A stretch of DNA of 64,000 nt from Linum tenue (Eukaryota > Streptophyta > Magnoliopsida > Malpighiales > Linaceae). Positions 1-13,284 of the stretch are shown one piece after another. The position numbers and the translations under genes were made by a program. The DNA lies in assembly GCA_946122785.1 (NCBI GenBank), contig CAMGYJ010000007.1, positions 43,487,587 to 43,551,586 on the forward strand, written 5' to 3'. Positions within the stretch are counted from its first letter, which is position 1. Each line of letters starts with the position of its first letter. The notes below the pieces were generated by a model that was given only the letters and a program-made list of their open reading frames with translations, was not told the origin of the DNA and did no database searches.

Positions 1-58
1 CATGTTAAGTTAAATAAAAAGGAAAATATGATATAACTTTCCACTGTGTCACTCACGG

Positions 59-646
59 TAGGGGTGGGCACGTGGGTGGTTAATCCGCGGATATATATCG
101 ATCCACCCGCAAATACCCGCACGCAATGAGTGATTGATGTGGGTGGATTGCGGATTGTTAAATCTCCCTCCCACACTTATGTGGGTGGATTGTGGGTCAC
201 CTGTATGGCCTGCGTCCTATTTTTACATAGAATTTTTTTTTGTTTCTTATAGTATCGAATATTTATCATATTTTCAAACTGCACTATAGTCTGACCATAT
301 ACTTCAAAAAGTGGAGAATAAAGAATAGTTTTGACTACTATTATTGGTTAATTATTGTGTTGTGCAATATCCATTGGCAATGGATATTGGTATGCAAATT
401 ATTGATACTATCTTACTAATTTGCTATGAACTTATTATAAATGTTAGTCAATTTTCTTAATTCTAGTTGGAGAATTGCTTTTGTGGGTTAACCCGCGACC
501 CAACCGCACCCATCCTTGATCCGTCACCCACCCAACCCGAATAAGTATGTGGGTGGATTGCGGGTCACATATATTCCAACCCACTAGTAAGCGAATGGGT
601 CAATTTTAGACCAAAATCCACCCAACCCGCCCATTGCCCACCCCTA
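59..646. mobile_element. hAT-type MITE
   Basis: A non-autonomous DNA element of 588 bp. Its ends are inverted copies of TAGGGGTGGGCA, a terminal sequence typical of plant hAT elements. The flanking octamers ACTCACGG (51-58) and CCTCACAG (647-654) agree at 6 of 8 positions, consistent with a decayed 8-bp target duplication. The interior is a set of short repeats around GTGGGTGGATTG on both strands and has no coding capacity. Confidence 0.75.
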
Positions 647-2185
647 CCTCACAGAAACGTCTCTCCCTTTCTCCCTCTTTGAAGCTCGACATTAATGGCC
701 TCAAAGCTTCTGCTTTCCCAAATTAGCTGGACATTGGCGCCGGTTCCAGAGATACCACGCTCGGGTTGCTGTTTTCCCAACCAAGCGTTCACTGCATCCT
801 CATATTAATCACTCCGGAGACCAAATATAGTCGTCTCTCAGTTTCATCACGGACACCGTTGCTGTTCCGATTCCCCGGAGAAAAAAGCCAGACCTTTCTA
901 TCTCATAATTGGCTTCCTGGCTTCCGAGACAACCCAGTACGATCCGATCCAACTTGAGCTTCCCTCTAATTTCTCCCGACGACAAATGGGGCATCTGGAC
1001 CACCCTCTTCGTCGCTGACGCTTTCGCTCATCACCGATTCCATAATCGCCAACAGAAAACGCCTTCCAGATCCCCCCCACCCCCAAAAAAAAAACTCTTC
1101 CACAAAGCAAGCATAGTTATCATCATTGCTAGATGGCGAGGGAGATTGGGGATCTCAACAATCCAACCTGGTGGAACAACCCTATGGTCGTGACAACGAA
1201 GTGGGGAAGAAGGAGATCAGGAATGCAACTGTAAAACCCAGAATAACCCAGAACCACTGAAAAGGAAAACCCCACAGTACAAATCGCCGCCAAGGAGAAG
1301 TGGATTCTGAGATTGGGGATTTGGCGAAGGGGCTCGACTTTGGGATTGGGAATCGTAGGAGCTTCTCTCGCCGTCAAAGCATCTCCGCCCGTGGGGTGCT
1401 CTATCGTAGGTGGCGAGGCCAGTGGCTTGCCATCACCACCATCGTCGTCATCTTCGTCCTGAGGAGGTAGATCGAGGGATATTGAGAACGGGGGAGGGAT
1501 TTCATTCGGATCTGGGCGTTTTTGAAGAGAGAAAGAAGACGATAGAGAGGAGAGGAGAAGGATTTTTGTGTTGTCTTTTAGGGTTATTATCATTCTAGGA
1601 AGAAAAAAGGATTAGTATTTTGTTGTTCGTTGATGGAGAAGAGAAAAGCAAAGAGAACGGCGGCGATTTCGAAGATGGGAAGGGAAGGTGAACAGGCGAT
1701 GGTGAGGCTGATATTATTGTTTTTACTTTTTATAATTTTTTATTTAATTTAATTAAAATAAAAGAATAAAAATTTAAGGGATTTTCCACCTGACATTATT
1801 TTCGAATAAAAAATGTCACGTCAACCGTTACTGTTAGTCCAATCAGCTTGTTAGAATACATCGTTAAAGAATTGGACGGAAATGGCTATTTCTTGTATTT
1901 TCTCAAAAGTGAATATTATTGACAAAAACACGAAAGTTATGACTATACAAGTGTATTTTGCCTAAATCTATTGATGTTTTACCATGTTTTCCTTGTGTTT
2001 AGGCTAAGTATTTGGATTTTGTGTTCTTGACCTTGTGATCATCTAATTAGATCAAGATTAAAATACCAATTAATATGTGAGGTTATAATTGTATGACAAT
2101 TGAGATGTAGCCTCATTTGCACAGGGTACCCATTACAAGAGATTAGACCTAATGCTCTAGATATCTAATTGGCATGACCCATTTA
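647..2185. other. Spacer with an unrecognised minus-strand ORF
   Basis: No gene is recognised. The minus strand of 1593-1129 has an open frame of 154 codons: an acidic stretch (about residues 45-52, EDDDDGGD), then a hydrophobic segment near residues 98-120. It could be the 5' part of a decayed gene or chance; no family is recognised. 1740-1980 is AT-rich and ends in a phrase common in MULE-type repeats. About 38 bp at 2149-2186 recur at 2647-2684, a local duplication around the following MITE. Confidence 0.3.
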
Positions 2186-2607
2186 CAGCCTGTTTGGATG
2201 GATAAAAAACTCAGGAATTAGAATTCCATTTCTATTTCATTATTCTATGTTTGGAAATGGAAGAAGGTTGGGAAATGAATTTCATTTGATCCAAATTATG
2301 AAAATTACAATTCCTATCAAAAGTGATAGGAATTGGCTTTAAGGAGATAGAATTAGTGGGACCCATGCACATTTATTGTTATTTTATCACTCCACTATCA
2401 TATTCCTCTCTTTCTCTCTCACTTATATCTCATTTCTCAAGGTAAAAAAATATACTAAAGTATTAATTAATTGTTAAAAGTACAATTCATTTCCATAATT
2501 GTGGGAATTATACCAAACACAAAAATTGGAAATGGAATTCCATAAAAGTTAGAATTGGAAATGAAATTCCATTTCCATTTCTTATAGAATTGTATCCAAA
2601 CATGCTG
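2186..2607. mobile_element. PIF/Harbinger (Tourist-like) MITE
   Basis: A 422-bp element with terminal inverted repeats CAGCCTGTTTGGAT (left) and CAGCATGTTTGGAT (right end, reverse complement). TTA on each side (2183-2185, 2608-2610) is the 3-bp target duplication expected of PIF/Harbinger elements. The interior repeats GGAATT and AAATGGAA words and is AT-rich without an ORF. Confidence 0.8.
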
Positions 2608-2778
2608 TTAGGAAATTTAGCTATGTAGAAGAGTGATCAAGTACACCTAATGCTCTAGATATCTAATTGGCATGACCCATTCATAAAATTTAGCTATGTA
2701 GAAGAGTGATTAAGTATATAATTATTGAGTTGATTGCTAGTTTAAATGATTACTTACAATATAGAAGATAGGGAAAAA

Positions 2779-3330
2779 GGTTAATTGCATGGTTGATCAC
2801 TAAGATTACAAAAAAGTTCAACTTTGGTCACTCGAAATATTTAAATCTATTGGTTTTGGTGGTACTTCAGTTTACTGAAATCGTTCACGTTTGGTCACTC
2901 TCAGTCCAACTCTGTTAACTTTTGCTTACGTGGCAGTCAACTCTAAAAGTTGACCGTTAAATGTGTGACGTGGCAATTAAAAAATAATTAAATAAATAAA
3001 ATTTAAATTTTAAAAATTTCCACCTCATTTCTAACTATTAAAAGGATTAATTTTTTTATAAATTATTAAAATTAAGAACCAACGAGGAATCCTCTCTCAT
3101 GTTCTCCACCGTCGCATTCTTGGCCACAAACGGCGGTGGTTGCTGCCATTTCCGGTCAGATAAACCCTCCAAAGCCGAGGCCAACGCCGCAAAACCAGAA
3201 CCCTACCAGGCCATCTTCTATCAATTTAACCTTCCTCTGTTTTTCCTAATTTGTAATCAATTGATAATTTCCTCCATTTCGCAGCTGTGCCAGAAATGCC
3301 GAGACGAATGAAGCTGTGGCGATTAAGAAG
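2779..3330 (+). repeat. Left arm of a large inverted repeat (MULE-type end)
   Basis: This arm is repeated in inverse orientation at 12698-12270, about 9.4 kb away. Roughly 430 bp align by eye with many substitutions, including the words TTTGGTCACTCG, GTTAACTTTTGCTTA and TGTGACGTGGCAATTAAAA. Such text is typical of long MULE terminal repeats. Its inner part carries an ATG-led open stretch at 3099 beginning MFSTVAFLATNGGG, also present in the partner arm, which looks like a captured exon of an unrecognised gene. The nonamers outside the two arms (AGGGAAAAA and TTAATGAAA) do not match, so a single transposition unit is inferred, not shown. Confidence 0.6.
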
Positions 3331-3716
3331 ACTAGTTCTCAGCCCGCGCTCCGCCGGGGGTTAAGTTTGGCTTGAGTAATTTCATGGATTATGATATATA
3401 TGGTGTCTTTTTACACGGGGCTGGTCAATTATGTGACCTACCAGTCTTCATCAAACATCATAGTTGTCATAGCAAGGATGCTGCCATTGCAGATGCATTA
3501 TAGTTGTGTGCACGTAACTGGGACGCGGAATTAATGTACCAAGGCATAAAAACAAAAGATAGTGCTTAACAGCCTTGTGAAATCCGAAAATCCTAATCAA
3601 ACTTAAACATTGTTTTGTACTCGTTGGACCTTGAGAATAAAAACTTAGTTAGGGAAGGAGGATAATAGAGGTAGCAAACACGTAGCAGGGGCTCTTTCTA
3701 TCATTGGTGCTGACGA

Positions 3717-5657
3717 TCACTTGTCGATTCTTGAGGTGTGCCAAAGTTTTGAAACTCTGACGTGAGGTTTGGCTGGTGCGGTCCTGTTCTTGAGATCCGA
3801 GGGACCGATGTACAGTTCTCCTGCAAACATTCTGCTGCATTTTTTTATCAGCAACGCCTTAGCCGCATCCGCCTCGAGTTTCATGTACTTGCTTGGCGTC
3901 ATTCCGATTATTGAGAGAGTTGCCTCATGGTCCAGTATGGCATCAATGTCATCAGATCCTCGTTCACATTTGACTTCAAGTTGATAGTGCAAGCTGGACA
4001 TAAATGTAAGCGAGAAGTTATGTTAGTTTCTGTGTGGATCAATTAGCAGATAATAGATGCGGATTGAAATAGTAAACATACTCTGGCCATTCCTCAGTTG
4101 TCGTGCAAATGCTTTTGCGAAATTTCATCTGTGATATGTGGAACTTGGCACGGTAAAGCACCTAACACGAACGGTATATTTTAGTTAGCAATGTTTGTTT
4201 ATAAATTGTAACTGCTGGATGTAGCTATTTATGATGCATTTTGTCCAAGACTAACCTTGTGGCAGCTCTGATCAGATGCAAGCGTAGCTTTGATGTCAGC
4301 AAGTGTTTTCTTCTCAACTGTTGATCGAAGGCCGCCTGTCTTCTTACTGGTGTTAGCGTCCATGTAGTAGACCTGCCTGCGACTATAAAGAAAGCTGGTT
4401 GTAGCAAAATAATACAAATTGTTAGCTTTGTTCTGGTCGGTTGGCAGTATATATGAATCGAAGAATGAATAACATTTGTTCAGAAAGAAGTGTACATGTG
4501 CATTATTTCTTTGAATATGCCCGCATAAGATCTGATTATTAAATGACTGGTAGGAGTTGATTCAAAACGATATTTATATTTCTGGGTGGACAGAGGCGGC
4601 ACTCGAATAGCAGCTTTGATTGTAACAATGAGGGGCAGATGAGCCTCAGCTGTCGGCGCATTCTCTAAGAACTTCGGGATGTCATATCCTCTATATAGCA
4701 CAGATGCCTTGGCACCACTGATCGTGACAGATATATGTAAGATGGATGGTTCATATAATTAACAAAGTAGTGTATTATTCTATAGAACGCACCTCACATC
4801 CTGTATGACCAGGTTGAATTCTCGGAGGATACCACGAACTGTTGTAGGAACACTAATACGCCTGACGCATGCAGTGATATCTGTGGTTACCAGGAGAGTT
4901 TGTCATTTTATAGCTTACGTTTATTTTAGCATAAAAAACTTAGATAGTCACGCGTAACCTGTATGATAATCAATGGTATTTGTCTGAAGTGGTACTATCG
5001 AAAAAGCCATCCCAATGTCCCAGCCAATGGGTAATCGTGGCTCGTCTGGATCTTCTTCAATTCTAGGGATGTTTTGTTCGGGAGTTATGTGTATCCTTAA
5101 CTCTCCTGCAACAATCCTAGGATTCTCCCTTGCTGGTATAGCCACCACCGAATCAAAACGATAAAGGTTCCCGACTTTAATCTTGCGAGAAATCTCACTG
5201 ATGTCCTTTTCATCAACCATCGACTCGATCAATCGTGCCTATAAGATAAACAGTTTAGCGATCTCAAACTACATGGTACATTGGTCTAAAAGAACTTATG
5301 AATAAATTATGCAATTATGTAACTTAATTGTAAATGAACCTTCTTGTCTATCCAAATCATGTGCATGCTGACGTCTTTAAGCTTTGGTGCCTCTCGGAAT
5401 TCTAGCCATGTCATCACAGGGCGCGCAATGACTATGCGAGTGTTTATGCCCAAACGCAAGCCCCGAAATGGCATGCAAGTTTCAATCGGATCTATAAGAC
5501 AATAAAGGGGAACGAAATGGTTTTTTTATGTTTCTTGCAGAGGTATCGAGATTCTTGGGAGGATTTGTTTACGAAAGTGAAAGTTCTGACCTTTGATATC
5601 GGTGGGGACCATGTGAGCGCCATCTATTGTCTGGCGGTTCTTGCCTAAACTCTCCAT
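3717..5657 (-). CDS. RPA1-like OB-fold protein (copy A, intact)
   Basis: Likely a single-stranded nucleic-acid-binding protein of the plant RPA 70-kDa-like/DUF223 group, with three consecutive OB-fold regions. Hand-built exons: 5657-5591, 5491-5340, 5238-4959, 4880-4793, 4717-4496, 4382-4256, 4161-4082, 3993-3717; all junctions are GT..AG and phases agree, giving 430 aa and TGA. The N-terminal region (about residues 23-166) contains KIKVGNLYRFDSVVAIPARE, as in DUF223 proteins. A second OB fold covers about 166-270. The C-terminal region, with AILDHEATLSIIG near residues 351-363, resembles the RPA1 C-terminal domain, but the spaced cysteine pairs of its zinc ribbon are absent. The start ATG at 5657 is the only Met giving this frame. 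Copy B lies upstream on the same strand. The biochemical role is inferred from family resemblance. Confidence 0.8.
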
Positions 5658-6474
5658 GGCAAGTGGGGTCTCTGTACGAACAATACAAAAACTGACCAGA
5701 AATGTTGTTTCAGCAGTAAAACCGGTGAAGAAGAGAAAGCCGTGGACTTACCTTTGCTTTAATGTTTGTCTGGTAGTTTCTGTGGTGGGGCTTCTTCGAC
5801 AGAGAAAGGTTGACGAAGATGTGGACGACGGTTGTCGATGGTTGATTAGGGAGGATAGGGTTTTAAGGAGGATCGCTCTGTCTGAACGGGCCTGTATTAT
5901 GGGCTTTTATTTAAATCATGTTTGTGACTATAAAGCCTTTGCATTGGTCATTGTTCTGTGGGCTTGAATAACAGGCCTGTATGTTTATTGATTCATCTTG
6001 TATTGTCCTATAGTTTTGTGGATTGTGGTCCAGGCAATGCAATTCGTTCAAAATTGAGTTTATCTATTTTACATTTAGATTACGACGGTTCTAATAACGG
6101 TTCTAATAACTCAGATCTTCCATTTATATGATATAAACTGCAACATATGTTTGAGGAACTGATCGCCAAAAGTGAAGTTGAATATAGTTCTTCATCATTC
6201 ATTATTTGGACGCATGATCAAAACAAAACATTCACCTCTCTGAACTATTGAGGTACAAACATCAGGGACTTCCATATGGACTGAACAGAATAACCAGCGG
6301 CCAGTCAATGGTCGAAGTGAGTACATTGGTGATTTTCCAAAATACCAGAGTAGTTAGGGAAAAACAATCAGTTTTTTTTTACAGAAAACAGAGCAACATG
6401 TCCTGAATAGATAACATACATAATTATAAATAAGCCGTCCCGACAAACTAAGTTCCAAGTAGAGCAGTTTTCAA
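5658..6474. other. Spacer between the two RPA-like copies
   Basis: Holds the 5' side of copy A and the 3' flank of copy B. The 108-codon plus-strand frame at 5641-5967 overlaps copy A's first exon in antisense and shows no recognisable domain. No repeat boundary was found. Confidence 0.4.
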
Positions 6475-8372
6475 TCACACGAAAGCATTAGGGTTCCAGA
6501 TTGAAGCAATTCGAATTGTAGGAGGATTTTCTGAAGTCCCAGGAGCAACATAAGCTTCAGCCATAAAAGGCACATAACACCTGTCTTGAATGTACTGATA
6601 TCCTTCTTCATAGGTTAGACTGAAAAGTTCCTCAGGTGAAACCCAAACCAAGCCCAACACAGCTTCATGATCAAACACAACATCAACATATTCTCCCTCA
6701 CACTCACCTGTTGCTTGTAATTCATATCGTACCCTGAATTAAACAATAAAAGGAACGTTTTGATTTTCCTGAAATGCAATGGACAACAGATTATTAGCAA
6801 AACATAAAATTGAATCATACCTTGGAAAACCTGAACAGGATTTAAAGACTTCTGGACCGTATGTAAATCTTGTCATTTCCAGCATACAACGATAGAGAGT
6901 CTGAAGGAAGGAATTTGTGTTATAATAGGTAAAAGATATGACTATATATTTGGGATATGTGTTATCCAATACAATCAGAACAACAAATATTATACATATA
7001 CCTGGTAGGCCTGTACATGGAACATTATATCATCCTTTAGCTGCCTAAGTGTTCTTTTGGGAGGAAGAAGACCACGAAGATAACCAATAGAGCAGCGAGA
7101 AGTATTATTGATGTAAGTCACTGGCATTCGATCACCTATGAACCTAAACAACAAAAAGAACGTACGTATTGTTTTTCTAGCATCCAACAGAGCAGGTCTG
7201 TCAATATATAAACATAGAATTCGAATATAATAATACCTATTTATGATTTTCTCATAATGGTGATTGTAAGAAGCAATGATCAGACGACTTCCAGGTGAAG
7301 ATTGAAATGCATATGCATCTCCAGTGCCATCTGTAATTGGCAACCTTGTAACAGCAGTAATTGTGGTAATGAGAGGAAGCCGAGCTTCAGATTCCCCTGC
7401 AAACTCCAAATACTTTGTAACCTCAGTTCCAGAGTAGTACACTGTCGCCCTGTCCCCTCTATACAAAATAGCAAAAGATCAGTTAATCCCACATAAAGTC
7501 TAACAAACAAAAGTCCGCACAAGACAAGAATACGCAAGAAACCTGCTGTCTTCTATGATGAGCTCAAACCTAAGAACACCATTACTTGAAAATTATGGAA
7601 TTGTTAGATGAACAACGCAACCTGTAACATCTGCAATTAAATTCATAGTAAGCAAATAATCATGAATACTTTTTGTGAAAACAACTTTCGAGGAAGATAC
7701 CTCCATAATTCACAACTGCTTCTGCCTCTATTGGAACAGCCGAGAACGAAGTTTTCAGAAAAGTATTGACAGGAAACTTGGGATAACCCGGATTGTCAGG
7801 CACACAAAATATGATATGTTCACGCCTTAAGGCAAAGCGAACTTCAGCGGGAATAACACGTCTGTTTTCCCTCGCAAGAATAACATGAAAGCCATCCAGA
7901 ACATGTAAATCTCCTACTTTCAACTTATGTTGCATTTCTTGAATGTCATCTTCCTCAATACAGGCCTCTAGCATATGTTCCTGTTAAATGTGATTTAGTG
8001 CATTACTACACTAAAATCAAACATAAACAATAAATATTACATTATATAGACGAATGACAGACCTCTTTGTCAAGACACAGCACATGCATTGTTCTTTTAT
8101 GCCCCTGAGAGTCATCACTATACTCAATCCATACATTAAGAACTCGGATGATCATAATATCAATATAAGCACCAACGCGTAGACCACGAAACACCATGCA
8201 TGTGGAAATTGGGTCTGTGGTAAACGAAAGACAAAGAAAAACCCCAAAACTTCACACCTCGGCAGTGTTCATTCATAAACCAATAAATAGAAACTTGAAA
8301 CAGAAAGCAACGGAGTCGATACCTCGTGGAAGAGTTGGAAGTTTGAAATCACGCGGCATTATACAACGATGC
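6475..8372 (-). pseudogene. RPA1-like OB-fold gene (copy B, one nonsense codon)
   Basis: Tandem paralogue of copy A, same strand. Exons: 8372-8323 (candidate ATG 8359), 8214-8063, 7980-7701, 7630-7543, 7458-7237, 7143-7002, 6900-6821, 6733-6475. Lengths 152, 280, 88, 222 and 80 are identical to the matching exons of copy A; only the first, sixth and last differ. The protein reads through all domains (KLKVGDLHVLDGF in the first OB region, VFDHEAVLGLVW in the last) except for a TAA at 7595-7593, in the exon where copy A has a Thr codon. A nearby alternative acceptor does not restore the frame. A product stopping there would be about 168 aa, only the first OB-fold region. Recent inactivation, a sequencing error or an unusual transcript are all possible. 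The start is uncertain: an exon-like stretch at 8519-8465 could splice in upstream. Confidence 0.7.
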
Positions 8373-8464
8373 CTGATATGGAAAGACAATAGAAGATCAA
8401 AATTTTGTTCAAGTGTCAAGAAACAGAAACAGAATGCAAAAGGGAAAACTATCGGCGATCATAC

Positions 8465-8519
8465 CCCATGAATACACGACTATCTCTGATCTGGAAGTTG
8501 CGAAGTACTGTAGTTCCTG
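8465..8519 (-). other. Exon-like stretch upstream of RPA-like copy B
   Basis: Reads GTTVLRNFQIRDSRVFMG with a plausible acceptor (TTTTCCCAG) before it and a GTATG donor after it, in a phase that joins the next exon. The text resembles the end of the fourth exon of copy A (TTVRGILREFNLVIQD). It may be a true first exon of copy B lacking its start, or a relic of a third tandem copy. Confidence 0.3.
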
Positions 8520-9481
8520 GGAAAAGAAGTTCAGAGAACAGGGGAAGTTAAAAAGGCAGAATTAGAACCGAAATGAAAATGCGGTGGAAGTTGGTCCCTA
8601 AAACGTTTTCGCACCACCATTATAAAATCATAAATTGAATATTCAACGGGCCATCAATTGTTCCCCTAATGGACCGAACAATTATAGAATGGGCTTCCCA
8701 AAAGCTATAGAAACTTAATATAAGCACAAAGGCATCTCCTATTCGGGCTAAATATGAGAATACTGGGCCCAATTCATATATCTACTTATATCATAAAAGA
8801 GGCCCCGTTATTTATATTTATCTATCCGCGTCCGGGCTTGAAGCAAATTGAGAAAACACAAATGTTTCATTCGAGAACACTTTAATCATGTAACCGCAGT
8901 TTGTTATTGTTTATTCATTTTTAACATTGTCAATGGTCCAGGTGATACCACACAATTAAACTAAAGTTTGCTCTCGCTGTATATTTAGAACATGGGTTGT
9001 ACTTGGTTCCTCATTTATGGCCATGTTCAACGTAGGCAAAAACATCATACAATCCTCAAATTTGGTGCTGTTAGGGTCAGTTTGTTCTGATATTTAAATG
9101 ACTATCTACAAACATCTATATTTGGCAACAGATTTGAACATGTCAAATTTCAAATTAAAGCAGTGACCTCCACCTGCAATTTCTTGTTAAAATAAACAGC
9201 AACCATCAACTGGTTGCTCCTCTTTTCTTGCCTACATTCTAAAACCGTTGTAACCCATAATCGGATAGAAACCTTGGCTATTGATCCATGAACAACACTG
9301 GAAAAACTCAACACGCAAGCTAGTCAATAGTGCACCTCCTGTACTTGCAAAAGCTGAATATCAAACAAAAGATAAGTGACATGGGAGAGAGATGTGCACC
9401 AAGGCAATCAACGTTATATTCGACATCATAAAAATACATAAACAACACAACATAGATCATTTTGTTCCTTCTCCCCAAAAC
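8520..9481. other. Spacer, nothing recognised
   Basis: AT-rich intergenic DNA between the RPA-like pair and a possible terminal exon. No coding frame, repeat boundary or RNA gene could be supported. Confidence 0.4.
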
Positions 9482-9596
9482 TTAACTACTTTCCTTGTAC
9501 AAAAGAGGTTCATTAGATACACTAACACTTCCTAGCTCTGACTGATCCTTTGCCCACAAAATGTAACCATCTCCCCTATCGTTCAAAGTACCCCAT
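9482..9596 (-). CDS. Possible terminal exon of an unrecognised gene
   Basis: After a TTTGCAG-type acceptor the minus strand reads WGTLNDRGDGYILWAKDQSE and continues to a TAA at 9484-9482, 38 codons in all. The composition is protein-like, not repeat-like. A 16-nt segment at 9958-9943 (acceptor TTGCAG, donor GTATTT) joins it in phase and would add VCRVR. Exons further upstream on the minus strand (about 10.2-10.9 kb) are possible, but I could not fix them. I do not recognise the family; it could be the tail of a small conserved protein or a captured fragment. Confidence 0.35.
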
Positions 9597-9958
9597 CTGC
9601 AAACATAGAAGGATCAAAGTGAAATTCTATATACATATATTCAAAATAGTAGCAATTGCAAAGGCAACACTTGTTCTGCCACCATGCAATAATTCATGGG
9701 TCACCATTCAAATACATTACAGGGAAGAAGGCCAACAAACAGTAAGAGTGGATTCTAATCCTACTCAAGATGCAATAACTCGCGGGTTCCAAACCCAACC
9801 AAAAAATTAGCAAAAATTATTTCCACTCAAGGAATTTGAAAGCATGAAGAACCCGTGAACAGATGGAACTCGTCGAGCGACGAACAGGGCAACATAACCC
9901 TAGGAAAAATGGTAAATTTGATAAGCATCATAAGGCAAATACCTGACACGACATACAA

Positions 9959-11597
9959 CTGCAATATAAACACAAAAAGAGAACTAACAATTAATGAGAT
10001 GTTTCTGAGGAAGAAACATTTTGGTAAGAAATCCATTTGAGATGGGATCGATGAAAGGTTGAGGAAGGCGTAGGTGGAGAGAAGGGAGAGGGAGCGAAGG
10101 AGAGAGAAGGGATGAAGATAAAAGATTCAGAAGATTGGGGATGAAGGAGAGGATTTGAGATCGAAAATGGCGAGAGAGTTCAAGCAAGAGAAAGTGCATT
10201 AAGATTTAAAGTGATGAAAGAGTAACATAAATCTCAATTAGGAAAACACAGAAAACATACTTTGGGGATCTGAGTCTCTTCCAATTCCTCTCCGACCCTC
10301 TCAAATTTGCCAGTTGATTGCTCCAAACTCTACTGGTTTCGAAAATGAGAAGAGAGCCAAAAGTAGAGAGAAAACAAAAGATGATCAATATAAACCATTA
10401 CGACAGAAACAAAATTTTGAGAGACAAAGGAACAATCACATGAAATCAGTATAGAACCTGTGGTTCTGGGTGTTCTTCGAATCCTCCCTCCCTCTTCCAA
10501 ATAGCTCCAAATCCACTCCAGGACACTCAAATCTCTTTCTTGATAGCTCAAAACAACGGAACAAACGAAATCAGGGAACTCCGATCGATCCACTGAAACA
10601 AACGAAATACAAAGCATCCATATAACGACTCACCATAGGAGATTCACAGTTGAAGGATGAATCAACTCTGATGCAGAGCTCGGATCCTTCTGTTCCTGAG
10701 AGCGGCGATGAAGAAACCTGGAAAAAGAGGATCAAAGAAACCCCATTTTTTAGATAGAAAGAGAGAGAATGAACCCAGTCAAGAAAAGGAAGAGAAAACG
10801 AATGCAAAGAAAGAGGAAGATATATTTCAAGAGAAGAGTGCTTCTCTGACCTCGATGAGAGAGAATATAGTACCACAGGTAGATTAGGTTAACCACACCA
10901 AGCAAACGAACGAAATATCTTTGCCAACCGTCAATCTCATTTTTCTGCTTCCCTGATCAAGCTTCTATCCCCTCATATTTTTTTCTTTCTTTCTCTGCTT
11001 CTCTGATTAGTCCCCTCAATTACCTTTCCAGTTTCAGAAAGTATGCCCAGTCTACATCATCAAGACATACCTCTCTTCTCTCTCAGCCTCTGAAACCGGC
11101 ACGACTCCCACCTCTTAAACGCTCCACACCTCAAATACTCTGACCTTGCCCTAAGCCACTTGCAGAGCCACTGAGCAGTACATCTCCTTTCAATAAACCC
11201 TTCCAGTCTCCCTATGGCCCACCATCTCTGAGTCTCCCACCCACGGATACGTCGATCGCTTGCAAAGGCCCTGACACAGCTGCCAAGGAAAATAGACCGG
11301 CCGCCTTAAATCAATCCAATCAAGCAACTGGGCAGGCTCCAGCCACCGAGAGGGCCCTGGTGACCAACGCTTTCGTGGACCACAACCGATCCAGCAGACC
11401 AAAACAGCCCAACGATCAAGTTCCATCCCAACCGACCCACCAAACACCCGTTCGATTCCAATGAGCCCCCACCCAACGCCAGCCCACACAGCGCCAGCTT
11501 CCGGGTTATAACAATACATCTCGGTCAGCATGAACAGTAAAATCAGTCTGCGTGTGCAGTACCAGGTCCTGCGGTGGGATTTCTTCTTTCAATTGAA
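9959..11597. other. Region with possible 5' exons, unresolved
   Basis: The minus strand has pyrimidine-rich stretches and several donor/acceptor-like sites (for example a GTATGT donor at about 10262), as expected around the 5' end of a plant gene reading toward 9482. Open frames here are interrupted and match no family I know. 10.9-11.55 kb is a more GC-rich, C-rich stretch with no supported gene. Confidence 0.25.
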
Positions 11598-12698
<1,101 letters not shown>

Positions 12699-13284
12699 TT
12701 AATGAAAACATCACATCTAGTGATCCTCCTTCTAGTTAATTGTGGGTTCTTTTATTGTTAGATTAGTTACTTTCACATTCAAACATTTTCACTTTCGATG
12801 TAGTTTAAGGTCAAAAGTAGTAGTAGAGCTAAAGGCCAAACAATAAGGCCTTGAAGTACCTGTACTATGCATTCTGATAAAGTAGACTCGGGTAACTTCA
12901 TCTCTTGCACCAACCCCTTTTGCCTTGTTTGCTCATCTCCTCTGTAATTATCTGCTAATCCTTATGCATCTTCTCCTACATGTAACTTCTGCACATACGC
13001 AAGAGAGATGGCGCCATAAGATATAAATAAGTAGGCATTGCAAGATCGAACAAAAAACAGCTGGTAACTACTTTTATTAGTGTCTTCTGCAAATTACTTA
13101 AACCTGTATATGGGTTTTAGAAACTACTACACATTACAACATTATGGTTACAAGACAACACCCCTCCCCCATTTACAAATCTATATTCTAGGATCTAGAT
13201 TTGTCTACAATCTACTAAACATACTCCACAACTCTCAGCTGCTGCATAACAAAGAACATCTCTTCATCCCAAATTAGTTGGATT
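12699..13284. other. 3' flank of the NET3-like gene
   Basis: AT-rich sequence that should include the 3' untranslated region of the minus-strand NET3-like gene. No other feature is supported. Confidence 0.4.

Noticed and set aside
11190..11531. 113-codon minus-strand ORF
   Set aside because: No domain, no splice context and C-rich composition; treated as chance.
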